Positions 53,149 to 64,000 of a DNA stretch of 64,000 bases are shown here, piece after piece. Origin of the DNA: Rhizobacter sp. AJA081-3 (GTDB taxonomy: Bacteria; Pseudomonadota; Gammaproteobacteria; Burkholderiales; Burkholderiaceae_C); contig NZ_CP059067.1 of assembly GCF_017795745.1 (NCBI RefSeq), positions 3,658,001 through 3,722,000 on the forward strand, in the 5' to 3' direction. Position 1 is the stretch's first letter; each line of letters begins with the position of its first letter. The position numbers and the translations under genes are program-made. The notes under the pieces are model-generated. The model did not search any database. It saw only the letters and a list, made by a program, of their open reading frames with translations, and was not told where the DNA came from.

Positions 53149-54198
53149 ATGAGTCCAACGCCTGCAGAGAACGACACCCCCTACGCAGGCCTCGACCCGG
53201 AGGTCGTGCTCGACGCCCTCGATGCCGTGGGCCTGCGCGGTGACGGCCGGCTGATCCAGCTGAATTCGTACGAGAACCGCGTCTTCCAGGTCTTCCTGGA
53301 GGATGGCCGCGTCGTGGTGGCCAAGTTCTACCGGCCCGGCCGCTGGAGCGACGCGCAAATCCTCGAGGAACACGCCTTCGCGATCGAACTGGCGGCGAAG
53401 GAGATCCCGCTGGCCGCCCCCTGGCCGCTGACGCCGGATCCGCAGTCGCTGCGCGCCGTGCAGGTCACGAGCCGCGGGCCGACGCTGGCGGCGTTCGACA
53501 CGGTCGGCGGACCGTATCGCTTCACGGTCACCGCTCGCATGGCCGGGCGGGCACCCGAAGTCGAGGATCCGTCGGTGCTCGAATGGATCGGCCGCTTCAT
53601 TGGCCGCATCCACGCCATCGGTGCGACGGGCCGCTTCGAGACCCGCATGGCGTTGAATCCGACCACCTACGGCACCGAACCACGCGACTGGCTGCTCGCC
53701 CAGGACATCGTGCCGCCGGACGCCCTGACGGCGTGGCGCTCCATGGCCGAGTCCGCGCTAGAGCAGGTGCGCGAGGCCTTCGAAGGAATCACCTCGCTCA
53801 AGCTGCTGCGCCTGCACGGCGACTGCCACCTGGGCAACATCCTGTGGACCGACGCCGGCCCGCACTTCGTCGACCTTGACGATGCGGTCACCGGACCGGC
53901 GGTGCAGGACCTGTGGATGCTTCTGTCGGGCAGCCGCGCCGAGCAGACACGCCAGCTCGGCGCCGTGCTCGACGGCTACGAGCAGTTCATGGACTTCGAC
54001 CGGCGCGAGCTCGCACTGATCGAGCCCTTGCGCACGCTGCGCATGATCCACCACAGCGCCTGGATCGCCAGGCGCTGGAAGGACCCTGCCTTCCCGATCG
54101 CCTTCCCGTGGTTCGAGAGCCCGTCGTACTGGATGGAGCAGGCCACGCGGCTGCGCGACCAGATCGAGGCGATGGCCGAAGCGCCGCTCGTCGCCTGA
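53149..54198 (+). CDS. srkA: Stress response serine/threonine kinase SrkA (YihE)
   Basis: 349 residues. The first third carries INSYENRV-like LIQLNSYENRVFQVFLEDG, with the APH-type catalytic LRLHGDCHLGNILW and metal site FVDLDDAVTGPAVQDLWML, all diagnostic for YihE/SrkA. It phosphorylates proteins and protects against stress-induced death in E. coli. The C-terminal WIARRWKDPAFPIAFPWF matches the family. The start is the ATG at 53149. It is followed by the convergent htpG. Confidence 0.94.
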   Translation: MSPTPAENDTPYAGLDPEVVLDALDAVGLRGDGRLIQLNSYENRVFQVFLEDGRVVVAKFYRPGRWSDAQILEEHAFAIELAAKEIPLAAPWPLTPDPQSLRAVQVTSRGPTLAAFDTVGGPYRFTVTARMAGRAPEVEDPSVLEWIGRFIGRIHAIGATGRFETRMALNPTTYGTEPRDWLLAQDIVPPDALTAWRSMAESALEQVREAFEGITSLKLLRLHGDCHLGNILWTDAGPHFVDLDDAVTGPAVQDLWMLLSGSRAEQTRQLGAVLDGYEQFMDFDRRELALIEPLRTLRMIHHSAWIARRWKDPAFPIAFPWFESPSYWMEQATRLRDQIEAMAEAPLVA

Positions 54199-54223
54199 CG
54201 CGCGGCCGCCCGCCGGCCGTGAC

Positions 54224-56104
54224 TCAGCCGACCAGCAGCGCGTTGACGCGCCTCACGTAGGCGCCCGGGTCTTCCAGGTGGCCACCCTCGGCGAGCAGTG
54301 CCTGGTCGAACAGGATGTTCGCCAGATCGTCGAAATGTGCGCTCGCGTCCAGCCGCTTGACGAGCGCGTGCTCCGCGTTGACTTCGAGGATGGGCAAGGC
54401 CTTCGGCGCATCCTGTCCGGCCTGCTTGAGCATGCGCGCGAGGTGGCCGCTGATGTCGCCCTCCTCGGCCACCAGACAAGCCGGTGAATCGACCAGGCGC
54501 GTGGTGATCCGCACGTCCTTCGCACGATCCTTCAGCGCCTCCTTCAGCCGTTCGAGCACCGGCTTGAAGGCTTCGGCGGCTTCTTCGGCCTGCTTCTTCT
54601 CGCCCTCGTCCTGCAGCTTGCCCAGGTCGACCGCGCCCTTGGCCACGCTCTGCAGCGGCTTGCCGTCGAACTCGAACAGGTGCGCGAGCATCCACTCGTC
54701 GACGCGATCGACGAGCAAGAGCACCTCGATGCCCTTCTTGCGGAAGATCTCAAGCTGCGGGCTGCTCTTGGCAGCCGCGAGGCTGTCGGCGGTGATGTAG
54801 TAGATCGCCTCCTGGCCTTCCTTCATGCGACCGACGTACTCCGCCAGCGACACGCCCGCATCGGCCTGCGTCGAGGCGAAGCGCAGCAGCTTGGCCAGGC
54901 GCTCCTGGTTGGCGTGGTCCTCGCCGACGCCTTCCTTGAGCACGGCACCGAAGTCCGCCCAGAACTTCGCGTACTTCTCGCGCTCGGCGGCATCCTCGCT
55001 GTCGGCCAGGCTTTCGAGCATCGACAGGATGCGCTTGGTCGAGCCTTCGCGGATCGCCTTCACGTCGCGGCTCTCCTGCAGCAGCTCGCGACTCACGTTC
55101 AGCGGCAGGTCGGCGCTGTCGATCACGCCCTTGACGAAGCGCAGGTACACCGGCATCAGCGCCTCGGCGTCGTCCATGATGAAGACGCGCTTGACGTACA
55201 GCTTCACGCCGCCGCGCTTGTCGCGGTTCCACAGGTCGAACGGCGCCTTGGCCGGGATGTACAGCAGCTGCGTGTACTCGCTGCGGCCCTCGACGCGGTT
55301 GTGCGTGTAGGCCAGCGGCGCCTCGGTGTCGTAGCTGATCTGCTTGTAGAACTCCTCGTACTCCTGCGCCGTCACCTCGCTCTTGTTGCGCGCCCACAGC
55401 GCCGCAGCCTTGTTGACCGGCGTCCACTCGTCGGTGAGCTTCTGCTGGCCGGCCTCGGCATCCCACTCCTCCTTGCGCATCAGGATGGGCAGCGAGATGT
55501 GATCGGAGTACTTGCCGATCACCGAGCGCAGCTTCCAGCCGGAGAGGAACTCCTCCTCGCCGTCGCGCAGGTGCAGCGTCACGCTGGTGCCGCGCTCGGG
55601 CCGCGTGATGGTCTCGACCTCGAAGTCGCCGGTGCCTTCCGAGCTCCAGCGCACGCCCTCTTCCGGCGCCAGGCCGGCGCGGCGCGACTCGACGGTGATG
55701 CGGTCGGCAACGATGAAGCCGCTGTAGAAGCCCACGCCGAACTGGCCGATCAGCTGCGCGTCCTTCTTCTTGTCGCCTTCGAGCGCGGCCATGAACTCGC
55801 GCGTGCCGCTCTTGGCGATGGTGCCGAGATTGGCCACCGCCTCCGGCTCCGACAGGCCGATGCCGTTGTCAGTGATGGTGATCGTCTTCGCCTCGGCGTC
55901 GAAGGCCACGCGCACCTCGAGGTTCGGCGCGTTCTCGAACAACTCGGCCTTGTCCAGCGCCTCGAAGCGCAGCTTGTCGCAGGCGTCGGACGCGTTGGAG
56001 ATGAGCTCGCGGAGGAAGATCTCCTTGTTGGAGTACAGCGAGTGCGTGACGAGGTGCAGGATCTGCTTGACCTCGGCCTGGAACGAGAGAGTCTGTTTGC
56101 TCAT
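54224..56104 (-). CDS. htpG: Hsp90 chaperone HtpG
   Basis: 626 residues. The N-terminal GHKL ATPase has [40 protein letters not shown] and [16 protein letters not shown]; the middle domain has [16 protein letters not shown] and [20 protein letters not shown]. The C-terminal dimerisation domain ends [11 protein letters not shown]-dependent cytosolic chaperone. The start is the ATG of MSKQTLSF; the 21-codon upstream extension is not family-like. Confidence 0.98.
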   Translation of the reverse strand: MSKQTLSFQAEVKQILHLVTHSLYSNKEIFLRELISNASDACDKLRFEALDKAELFENAPNLEVRVAFDAEAKTITITDNGIGLSEPEAVANLGTIAKSGTREFMAALEGDKKKDAQLIGQFGVGFYSGFIVADRITVESRRAGLAPEEGVRWSSEGTGDFEVETITRPERGTSVTLHLRDGEEEFLSGWKLRSVIGKYSDHISLPILMRKEEWDAEAGQQKLTDEWTPVNKAAALWARNKSEVTAQEYEEFYKQISYDTEAPLAYTHNRVEGRSEYTQLLYIPAKAPFDLWNRDKRGGVKLYVKRVFIMDDAEALMPVYLRFVKGVIDSADLPLNVSRELLQESRDVKAIREGSTKRILSMLESLADSEDAAEREKYAKFWADFGAVLKEGVGEDHANQERLAKLLRFASTQADAGVSLAEYVGRMKEGQEAIYYITADSLAAAKSSPQLEIFRKKGIEVLLLVDRVDEWMLAHLFEFDGKPLQSVAKGAVDLGKLQDEGEKKQAEEAAEAFKPVLERLKEALKDRAKDVRITTRLVDSPACLVAEEGDISGHLARMLKQAGQDAPKALPILEVNAEHALVKRLDASAHFDDLANILFDQALLAEGGHLEDPGAYVRRVNALLVG

Positions 56105-56205
56105 GGTCTTGAAAGTGCGAAGCCCGCCGGTCCACCCGCCGGCCGAGGGAGTATGGGGGCTTCGCACCGGGTTTCAAGACCCGCCCGGGCGGGCGCACGC
56201 AGGCG

Positions 56206-59200
56206 TCAGTTCACGACGTAGACCACCGCCGTGCGCGGCGGGATGACGAAGCGCCCGCTCGCGCCGTCGTAGCTCGCGTCGTTGGCGGCGCGGCGGTCGG
56301 CGGCGCCCGGGGCGAGGTGCACCGGGTGCAGTCGGTAGGCCTTGCCCTTTTCGCTGTCGATGGTGAGCGTCTGCGCCACCTTGTCGACGTTGACGAAGTA
56401 CAGCACCTCGTGGAAACGCGAACCGGGGTAGCCGTTGCCGTCCAGGTGCCCAGCCAGCACCGTGGGCACCTGGCCGGATCCGGTGTTGCGGAAGCTCAGG
56501 CGCGCCTTGACGTCGTCGGCCGTGCGCAGCCGGAACAGCGTCGAGCTGCCGCGGATGGCCAGCAGGTCGCGGAAGGCATCGCGCGTCCAGCCGATCTCGT
56601 TGCCGCTCGGCTTGATGTCAGCGTTGGCGAGCAGCGGCCCGATGATCGACCAGTTGTCCCCGTTGTCGCCCCTCAATGGCAGGCCGACGCCGAAGTTGTT
56701 GTCGGCGTAGCTCCAGTCCAGGCGATTGAACCAGTCGCCCGAGTTGTAGCTGTTGCGGTCCATCGACTTGCTGCGCAGCGTGTCGATGCCGGCGTGGAAA
56801 TAGGCCACACCCTGGCTGAACGCATTGATGGCGGCGCCGAGCATCTGCGCACGCGCCCGGTCGTCCTTCGAGGTCGCGGTCGGCAGCTTGTAGGCGTTGA
56901 TGTCGAACAGCGTCTGGTTGTCGTGGTTCTCGACGTAGTTCACCACCTCGGCGGGGCTCGTCACGTAGCCGGCCGGCTGGCCGTTGTAGTCGAGTTGCTG
57001 CAGTTGCAGCGCGGCGTCCCAGTGCGTCGTCAACGTGTAGTCGCGGATCGAGCCGGCCATGCCCACCTTGATGATGTCCGCCGCCCACATCAGGTCGGTC
57101 TTCGACTTGCCGGCGCCGCTGCCGTTGTCGTCGTAGAACAGGCCGTTGATGTAGCCCTGGTTGCGCACCAGGCTCTGGCCGCCGTCGAAGGGCCCGCCGC
57201 CGCGCACGAAGTCGCGCGCTCGGTCGCTGAAGGTGGCGATACCCGAGCCGTTCAGCGACAGCTGAGAGGCCTGCACGAAGCGCGCGCCGTTGGCCACCTC
57301 GCCGAAGTTCCAGCCTTCGCCGATGAGCTGCACGGGGCGGCCGGCGGCGTTGTCCACGGTCTTCTTCAGCAGCTCCATCACCGCACGCGGCTGGTGCGCC
57401 ATCAGGTCGAAGCGGAACGAGTCGATGCGGTACTGCGTCGCCCAGGTCTTCACCGAGTCGATCATGAGCTTGCCCATCATCAGGTTCTCGGTGGCGGTGT
57501 TCTCGCAGCAGGTCGAGCGTTCGACGTTGCCGCTGCCGTCGAGCCGGTGGTAGTAGCCCGGCACGATGCGGTCGAGCACCGACTTGTCGTTCTGCCCCGA
57601 GGCAGAGGTGTGGTTGTAGACCACATCCATGCCCACGCGCAGGCCGGCCCGGTGCAACGCCATCACCATCTGGCGGAACTCGAGGATGCGCTTGGCACCG
57701 TCGGCCGCGTCGGAGGCGAAGCTGCCTTCCGGCGCGGTGTAGTGGTAGGGGTCGTAGCCCCAGTTGAAACAGTCGGCGTCCTTCACGGCCTCCACCGCCG
57801 CCTGCTGCGCTTCGCCATTGGCCGCTCCGGCCGGTATGGCCGGCGTCACGCAGCCGGTCTCGGGCACCGAGGCGATGTCGAACACCGGCAGCAGGTGCAC
57901 GTCGGTCAGGCCGGCCTGCGCGAGCCCGCGCAGGTGGCGCATGCCGTTGGAGTTGGCCCAGGTGAAGGCGCGGTACTTGCCGCGGTCCGCCAGCGGCACG
58001 CTCGGGTCGTTCACCGAGAAGTCGCGCACGTGCAGCTCGTAGATCGACATGTCGGTCTGCGCCGGGATGCGCGGCGCGGCGTGGCGTTCCCAACCCGCGG
58101 GCTGGAGGCGCCGGTCGTCGAGGTCGGCGACGTAGCTGCGCTTCGAATCGGTGGTCAGGCTGATCGAGTACGGATCCGTGACCAGGTTGCGCACCAGCCC
58201 CGTGCCGCGCACGAACACCTCCACGGCGTAGCGGTAGTACTTGCCGTCGAGCCGCGGCCGCTGGCCGCTCCAGATGCCGGTGTCGCGGTCGAAGCGCATC
58301 GTCTCGACGCCCGTGGACGCGCCGGCACCACTGTCGTAGACGCACAGTTGCACGCGCTGCGCGGTCGGCGCCCAGAGCTTGAAGCGGCCGGACTCGCCGT
58401 GCAACGCCACGCCGAGATCGTCTTCGCGCACCGCGGCAGCGAACATGGTGTCGAGCGCACCCGGCAGCTGCGCCGTGGTCGCGTTCTGCACCAGGCCGTC
58501 GGCGTTTTCCTGCACGAGCACGAGCTGCGACGCGATCAGCGAGCGCGCCAGCCGTTCGGCGTCGCGCCTGGACACGCTCAGCACCACACCCGCAGCGACG
58601 TACTTGAAGCGTGTCGCGGCGTCCGCAGGCACGGTGCCGGCGAAGACCTGCAGCTCGATCGCGCCGTCGGCACCGCTCACGGCCGCATCGGTCTTCGCGA
58701 CGATCTGGCCCTGGGCCGAGTGGTACAGCCTGAACGTGCCGCCGCTGTTCGCCTTCGGCCACTGGATCAGCCGGTCGGTCAGCCAGTAGGCGCGCGCGTC
58801 GGTGGTCGACACCTGGCGCAGGTCAGGCGCGCGGTAGAACACCGTCGGCGTGCCCTGCACCAGCCAAACCTCGGCGACACCGTTCACAGCCGTGACATTG
58901 GCGTAGTCGACACGGATGTTGTCGTTCCAGCCATCCTTGTTGCCGCTGCCACCGTTCGGGTTGTCCGGCGTGCCGTGGACGATGAACTCCACTGCGCTGC
59001 GCGAGATATCGTCCTTGGGGTTGAGCACGGGCAGGTCGAATAGCACCTCGTTGGCGCTGGCTGCACGGTAGTTCGGCATGGCCGCGAAGGCGATCGGGCT
59101 GTCCCACACGTTCAGCGTGAGGCCGGCCAGGCGCGAGGCATCGATGCGGCTCGTGTCCCACAGGTGCAACCCCCAGTGCGCGTAGTCGCCGTCGCTGCGC

Positions 59201-59817
59201 AGGTAGTGGACGCGCAGCGCATTCAGGTCCAGCGTCGCCAGCGCGTCGGGGTTGGTGCGGAACACCGTGGCCTGGCCCGACTTGAGCCAGAGTTCGCCAC
59301 CGTCGGTGAACTTCCAGAGGCGGTCCAGCCCCGGCGGATCGCCATCCGCGCTGGGCTTGTGCACGATGAAGCCGAAGCCGGCCGCATCGGCACGGAACAC
59401 GCTGGCGTCGATCAGCCAGTAGATGCCGTAGGCGTCGGTGCCTGCCGGTGCGAGCGGCGCGGGCCAACTCACGTTCGGGTAGTCGGCGATGTAGGCGTTG
59501 GCGCTGTTGACCTGCCACACATGCAGGCCGAAGTCGGCGTAGTTGCCGTCGGCGCGCTGGTAGTGCACCTTGACCGGACCGGCCGGCGCCGGCGTATCAG
59601 CCTTCGGCACCGCGGCAAGGACGATGCTCACGTTGTCGGCATCGCAGATGTCCAGCCGCGGGCTCGGCCGCGAGGCCCCGAGCGCCTCGGCGCGGTCGGT
59701 GGCCGCGGTGTCGGCCACGGCGGAGAAGGCTTCCGACGCGTCGCCGCCGCCGCCTCCGCATCCCGACAACAGGGCCGCCAAGAGAAGGCTGCCGATCCAT
59801 AGGCGGGATGCACGCAT
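56206..59817 (-). CDS. Pullulanase-type GH13 lipoprotein with two N-terminal CBM41-like modules
   Basis: 1203 residues. Lipobox LLSGC followed by five glycines. Two starch-binding PUD/CBM41-like modules ([18 protein letters not shown] and [18 protein letters not shown]) precede a CBM48-like region and the GH13 barrel. Catalytic motifs are [32 protein letters not shown] (nucleophile Asp), [10 protein letters not shown] (acid/base Glu) and [11 protein letters not shown] (transition-state Asp). The C-terminal DUF3372-like domain closes the protein. It cleaves alpha-1,6 bonds of pullulan and limit dextrins at the cell surface. It is divergent from an alpha-amylase lipoprotein, with repeated TGTAGT elements between. 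Confidence 0.95.
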   Translation of the reverse strand: MRASRLWIGSLLLAALLSGCGGGGGDASEAFSAVADTAATDRAEALGASRPSPRLDICDADNVSIVLAAVPKADTPAPAGPVKVHYQRADGNYADFGLHVWQVNSANAYIADYPNVSWPAPLAPAGTDAYGIYWLIDASVFRADAAGFGFIVHKPSADGDPPGLDRLWKFTDGGELWLKSGQATVFRTNPDALATLDLNALRVHYLRSDGDYAHWGLHLWDTSRIDASRLAGLTLNVWDSPIAFAAMPNYRAASANEVLFDLPVLNPKDDISRSAVEFIVHGTPDNPNGGSGNKDGWNDNIRVDYANVTAVNGVAEVWLVQGTPTVFYRAPDLRQVSTTDARAYWLTDRLIQWPKANSGGTFRLYHSAQGQIVAKTDAAVSGADGAIELQVFAGTVPADAATRFKYVAAGVVLSVSRRDAERLARSLIASQLVLVQENADGLVQNATTAQLPGALDTMFAAAVREDDLGVALHGESGRFKLWAPTAQRVQLCVYDSGAGASTGVETMRFDRDTGIWSGQRPRLDGKYYRYAVEVFVRGTGLVRNLVTDPYSISLTTDSKRSYVADLDDRRLQPAGWERHAAPRIPAQTDMSIYELHVRDFSVNDPSVPLADRGKYRAFTWANSNGMRHLRGLAQAGLTDVHLLPVFDIASVPETGCVTPAIPAGAANGEAQQAAVEAVKDADCFNWGYDPYHYTAPEGSFASDAADGAKRILEFRQMVMALHRAGLRVGMDVVYNHTSASGQNDKSVLDRIVPGYYHRLDGSGNVERSTCCENTATENLMMGKLMIDSVKTWATQYRIDSFRFDLMAHQPRAVMELLKKTVDNAAGRPVQLIGEGWNFGEVANGARFVQASQLSLNGSGIATFSDRARDFVRGGGPFDGGQSLVRNQGYINGLFYDDNGSGAGKSKTDLMWAADIIKVGMAGSIRDYTLTTHWDAALQLQQLDYNGQPAGYVTSPAEVVNYVENHDNQTLFDINAYKLPTATSKDDRARAQMLGAAINAFSQGVAYFHAGIDTLRSKSMDRNSYNSGDWFNRLDWSYADNNFGVGLPLRGDNGDNWSIIGPLLANADIKPSGNEIGWTRDAFRDLLAIRGSSTLFRLRTADDVKARLSFRNTGSGQVPTVLAGHLDGNGYPGSRFHEVLYFVNVDKVAQTLTIDSEKGKAYRLHPVHLAPGAADRRAANDASYDGASGRFVIPPRTAVVYVVN

Positions 59818-59860
59818 GACGCTCTCCTCCCCGGGGTTTCCGGACGATGGGGAGCCGATG

Positions 59861-59879
59861 GTAGTGAAGCCAAACTACA
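59861..59879. promoter_or_regulatory. TGTAGTY-type inverted element near the pullulanase
   Basis: GTAGTG-N7-ACTAC/AACTACA: arms at 59861-59866 and 59873-59879. The same AACTACA/GTAGT core recurs in the 59934-59967 cluster on the amylase side. Confidence 0.5.
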
Positions 59880-59921
59880 TAACCAATGCCGTGCTTACCC
59901 TAGTGTTTCCGTGCGAACCAC

Positions 59922-59967
59922 CTACGTAGAGCCTGTAGTCGCCTGTAGTTTGAGTAATTCAACTACA
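59922..59967. promoter_or_regulatory. Cluster of TGTAGTY elements in the divergent amylase promoter region
   Basis: CTACGTAG (59922-59929, perfect 8-bp palindrome), TGTAGTC (59934-59940), TGTAGTT (59944-59950, exactly 10 bp after the previous copy) and AACTACA (59961-59967). The last two form an inverted repeat with a 10-bp gap. The amylase ATG lies 33 bp downstream. It is likely the binding region of a starch- or maltose-responsive regulator not encoded in this window. Confidence 0.55.
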
Positions 59968-60000
59968 CGATGCTTCGACCTGAAGCTAAAGTCTCGGCCC

Positions 60001-61623
<1,623 letters not shown>

Positions 61624-61641
61624 GTCTGGGCACCGAGAGGC

Positions 61642-62064
61642 TCAGACCAGCCCCAGCGTGTGGTGCCAGACCAGGTCGCCCAGGTAGCGGCCGGGCATCA
61701 AGGCGAAGGCACCGGCGCCGATGCAGCCGCCGATGTAGGTGCGCAGCATGCCCTTGCGGTGCGACACGATGTCGCGCCGCGCAATGGCGAACAGCGCCGC
61801 GCCCACGCCGACCAGCGTCACCACGGTGAGGATGTGGATCGGCGTGTAGCCGAACAGGTTCGGCAGCCGGAAGTCGCGGATGAAAACGCTGGACAACGCC
61901 GCGCCGATCATCAGCGTCACCCAGGCGTAGCCGATGGCGCGGTGGCCGCGCGAGCCCTTGCGCAGGTTCAGGGCGATCGGGCCGAGCACCAGCGCGGCGA
62001 CGGCGAGCACCAGGTGCACCACGACGACGGGTGACAGGCTGGAAAGGCTGGCAGAGTGGGGCAT
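61642..62064 (-). CDS. DUF2306-type integral membrane protein
   Basis: 140 residues with four predicted helices: VVVVHLVLAVAALVLGPIAL, AIGYAWVTLMIGAALSSVFI, HILTVVTLVGVGAALFAIA and YIGGCIGAGAFALMPGRYLG. Conserved His residues (RKGSRGHRAIGYAW, HIL, HRKGMLRTYIGG) are typical of the DUF2306 family, which resembles cytochrome-like heme or quinone membrane proteins. Function unknown. It is convergent with the amylase gene; an 18-bp gap separates them. Confidence 0.85.
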   Translation of the reverse strand: MPHSASLSSLSPVVVVHLVLAVAALVLGPIALNLRKGSRGHRAIGYAWVTLMIGAALSSVFIRDFRLPNLFGYTPIHILTVVTLVGVGAALFAIARRDIVSHRKGMLRTYIGGCIGAGAFALMPGRYLGDLVWHHTLGLV

Positions 62065-62191
62065 GGTCGGCTCCGGTCGGTGCGAGTGTTGCGATGACCG
62101 AACTGTGCCGACGGCGCCAGGGCACCGCGACCGCGACGCGACGAAACGCCGGTGGATGGCGTGAAACGGTGACCCTGCGGGGCGAACCGCT

Positions 62192-63409
62192 TCAGCCGCG
62201 GTTCAGCACCTTCTCCACCGGGTTGGTGCGCAACCGGTAGGCGTCGGGCATGCCCGAGCCGAGCAAGGGGCGCAGGTAAAGGCGGAAGGCATCCGTCACG
62301 TCGGTGCCGCTGGCGCTGATGAAGGCGTCGTCCATCGTGCGCGTCTTGCCGGCCACCGACTCCAGCGGCACGAGTTCGTAGTCGACCGAGTAGAAGCCGG
62401 TGCGCTTGATCGCCACCGAGCCATCGCGCGCTCCCCACATGGCGTACTGCACTGCCTTCTCGCCGACCTCGCGCGCCTCGCGCTGGTCGACATCGCTGAC
62501 GCAGCCGATGAAGCTGCGCTGCACGTAGCCGAAGGTGTCGCCGCGCACGCGCTTGATCTTCAGCTTCGTCTTGATCTCCTCGCACAGCAGGTCGGCCAGC
62601 GCGCCGCTGCCCGAGAGCTGCACGTTGCCGTGATCGTCGTGTTCCAGGTCGCGGGCGAGCTGGGCGGCGATGGGCGCGCCGCTCTCGTCGTGGATGCCTT
62701 CGGAGACGGCGATCACGCAGCGGCCGTAACGCTCGTAGACCGCCTTCACGTCGGCGAGGAACTTGTCGAGCATGAAGGTGCGCTCGGGCACGTAGATCAG
62801 GTGCGGGCCATCGTCCGGGAACTTCTTGCCCAGCGCCGACGCGGCAGTCAGGAAGCCGGCGTGCCGGCCCATCACCACCGCGAGGTAGACGCCGGGCAGC
62901 GCCGCGTTGTCGAGGTTGGCGCCCGCGAAGGCCTGCGCGACGAAACGCGCGGCGGACGGGAATCCCGGCGTGTGGTCGTTGCCGACCAGGTCGTTGTCGA
63001 TCGTCTTGGGGATGTGGATGCTGCGCAGCGGGTAGTTCGCCTTGTGCGCCTCCTCGCTGACGATGCGCACGGTGTCCGACGAGTCGTTGCCGCCGATGTA
63101 GAAGAAGTGCTCGATCTCGTGCGCCTGCAGGACCTTGAAGATCTCCTGGCAGTACTTGAGGTCGGGCTTGTCGCGCGTGGAGCCCAGCGCCGAGGCCGGC
63201 GTGCCGGCCACCAGCTCGAGGTTGTGGCTGGTCTCCTGCGTGAGGTCGACGAAATCCTCGTTGACGATGCCGCGCACGCCGTGGCGTGCGCCGTAGATCC
63301 GCTGCACCTCGCCGAATCGCCGCGCCTCGAGCGCCACGCCGACGAGCGACTGGTTGATCACGGCGGTGGGGCCGCCGCCCTGGGCGACGAGGATCTTTCC
63401 GGATTTCAT
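62192..63409 (-). CDS. 6-phosphofructokinase, probably PPi-dependent
   Basis: 405 residues. KILVAQGGGPTAVINQSL starts the fold; FFYIGGNDSSDTVRI carries the GGxDS-type phosphoryl-donor loop with Asn-Asp in place of the GDG of ATP enzymes; PKTIDNDLVGNDHTPGF has Lys instead of the Gly of ATP-PFK. MGRHAGFL is the substrate motif. GGND/GGDD plus the Lys are determinants of PPi-dependent PFK, which works reversibly in glycolysis, gluconeogenesis or pentose cycles. Length and motifs match the PPi-PFK of methylotroph-type bacteria. The start ATG follows AGGCCTTGA. Confidence 0.9.
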   Translation of the reverse strand: MKSGKILVAQGGGPTAVINQSLVGVALEARRFGEVQRIYGARHGVRGIVNEDFVDLTQETSHNLELVAGTPASALGSTRDKPDLKYCQEIFKVLQAHEIEHFFYIGGNDSSDTVRIVSEEAHKANYPLRSIHIPKTIDNDLVGNDHTPGFPSAARFVAQAFAGANLDNAALPGVYLAVVMGRHAGFLTAASALGKKFPDDGPHLIYVPERTFMLDKFLADVKAVYERYGRCVIAVSEGIHDESGAPIAAQLARDLEHDDHGNVQLSGSGALADLLCEEIKTKLKIKRVRGDTFGYVQRSFIGCVSDVDQREAREVGEKAVQYAMWGARDGSVAIKRTGFYSVDYELVPLESVAGKTRTMDDAFISASGTDVTDAFRLYLRPLLGSGMPDAYRLRTNPVEKVLNRG

Positions 63410-63488
63410 TCAAGGCCTCCTGGTGACGGCGGGATGGTACGCCCGCCGCCGACCCGGAAGCATGGCCCCGTCGGGGGCCGATCCGCCG

Positions 63489-63728
63489 TCAGGCCGCCAG
63501 CCGCAGCGGCTCGCGCTGCGAGCCTTCGTAGGCCTGCAGCTCGGCCAGCGCGCGGCTGATGTCGGACTCGTCGCCCTCGATCACCGCGCGGTCGGCTCGG
63601 CGCAGCGACGCCTCGATGAGCGCGCTGGCAAAGGCGCCGGCCGAGCCGATCGACACGTACTTGCGAACGAGTTCGCGGCAGCGGGCCTGTTCGACGGGAA
63701 GACGGTAGAGCAGTTGCGTGTTCATCAT
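63489..63728 (-). CDS. Small hypothetical protein
   Basis: 79 residues from tandem ATGs at 63728 and 63725; AGAGGAA precedes them at a suitable distance. Predicted helical, with PVEQARCRELVRKYVSIGSA and ASALIEASLRRADRAVIEGD; no membrane segment. The Ala-Leu-rich C-terminus ends SQREPLRLAA. I do not recognise the family. It is separated from the phosphofructokinase by 79 bp and from the collagen-like gene by a hairpin. Confidence 0.65.
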   Translation of the reverse strand: MMNTQLLYRLPVEQARCRELVRKYVSIGSAGAFASALIEASLRRADRAVIEGDESDISRALAELQAYEGSQREPLRLAA

Positions 63729-63815
63729 GGTGAGTTCCTCTGGATCGGTGGGCGGGGACGACGGCTTGTCGTGTCGTCCTGGCTTCATTTCAGTCCAGAG
63801 GGGTTCCCAATGCGA

Positions 63816-63843
63816 CGCGGCCCGGGGGAGGATTCGGGCCGCG
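63816..63843 (-). terminator. Hairpin downstream of the collagen-like gene
   Basis: Perfect 9-bp inverted repeat CGCGGCCCG / CGGGCCGCG with a 10-nt loop, about 20 bp after the stop of the partial gene. There is no T-run, so termination strength is uncertain. Confidence 0.5.
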
Positions 63844-63865
63844 CCGGCGACGATCGCCAGACGAT

Positions 63866-64000
63866 TCAGCGCTTGCCGCTGGTCGGGTGGTCGGGCTTGC
63901 CGGGCTTTCCAGGGTGGCCCGGCTTGCCATCCGGCTTGTCGTGCCCGCAGGGCGGAATCGTCTTCGGGTCGAACTTGGCGTTGAAGACCGGGAACTCCGG
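63866..64000 (-). CDS. C-terminal end of a collagen-like Gly-x-Pro protein (runs off the window)
   Basis: 44 codons plus TGA are visible. The sequence has VFNAKFDPKTIPPCGHDK and then a Gly-Lys-Pro repeat (KPDGKPGHPGKPGKPDHP) ending GKR. Short Gly-x-y repeats of this kind occur in surface or secreted bacterial proteins. The N-terminal part lies to the right of the window, so domain content and start are unknown. Confidence 0.5.
   Translation of the reverse strand, partial: PEFPVFNAKFDPKTIPPCGHDKPDGKPGHPGKPGKPDHPTSGKR

Noticed and set aside
56150-56205. Strong terminator between pullulanase and htpG from the CCCGCCC/GGGCGGG palindrome
   Set aside because: The palindrome has no loop and no T-run. 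It may act weakly, but I cannot support a terminator call.
56317-59043. A 908-codon plus-strand frame opposite the pullulanase
   Set aside because: Low-complexity Val/Arg/His-rich translation without motifs, whereas the minus strand encodes a complete GH13 enzyme.

Overview
The window is about 64 kb of high-GC bacterial chromosome, densely coding, with no rRNA, tRNA, CRISPR array, insertion sequence or prophage that I could find. Gene content and order point to a betaproteobacterium of the Burkholderiales, probably the Rubrivivax/Leptothrix/Ideonella neighbourhood. The signs are two Bug-type (TctC) solute receptors, the housekeeping block tyrS - M23 peptidase - anmK - erpA - bactofilin - rpsI - rplM, and a hydrogenase cluster laid out like that of Cupriavidus necator (Ralstonia eutropha) H16. 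The taxonomic placement is inference.

Layout. 1-3.0 kb: the N-terminal part of a Rieske oxygenase (runs off the left edge), a YCII protein, a VOC-fold protein and a divergent soxR, with a textbook SoxR promoter between the last two. 3.0-9.3 kb: two tandem lipoproteins, each with exactly seven FG-GAP-like repeats (one predicted seven-bladed propeller each), divergent from a NarL-type response regulator and a membrane histidine kinase. 9.3-14.1 kb: a methyltransferase, an acyltransferase 3 membrane protein, an APH-fold phosphotransferase and a two-TM potassium channel with an RCK domain.

14.4-34.9 kb is the centrepiece: 22 co-directional, mostly overlapping genes for hydrogen oxidation. They are the membrane-bound O2-tolerant [NiFe] hydrogenase (hoxK, hoxG, cytochrome b hoxZ), its specific maturation genes (hoxM, L, O, Q, R, T, V), the general hypABFCDE set, hypX for the CO ligand, and the hydrogen-sensing system (NtrC-type regulator hoxA, regulatory hydrogenase hoxBC, kinase hoxJ). 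The order equals that of the H16 pHG1 cluster except for two extra genes: an 82-residue HupE-like single-TM protein between hoxG and hoxZ, and an unknown 172-residue protein between hypE and hypX. A candidate sigma-54 promoter precedes hoxK, fitting control by HoxA: hydrogen sensed by HoxBC is relayed through HoxJ to HoxA, which drives the structural operon.

34.9-43.3 kb: two small lipoproteins, then a glyoxylate/2-hydroxyacid module (aminotransferase, GntR regulator, FAD/Fe-S dehydrogenase) flanked by two Bug receptors. 43.3-54.2 kb: housekeeping genes (dtd, a CDF transporter, tyrS, an M23 peptidase, anmK, erpA, bactofilin, a coiled-coil protein, rpsI, rplM) and then a GNAT acetyltransferase, a DUF2726-like protein and srkA. 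54.2-61.6 kb: htpG and a divergent pair of surface starch-degrading lipoproteins (pullulanase and alpha-amylase) sharing a regulatory region with repeated TGTAGTY elements. 61.6-64 kb: a DUF2306 membrane protein, a probable PPi-dependent phosphofructokinase, a small unknown protein and the C-terminal end of a collagen-like protein.
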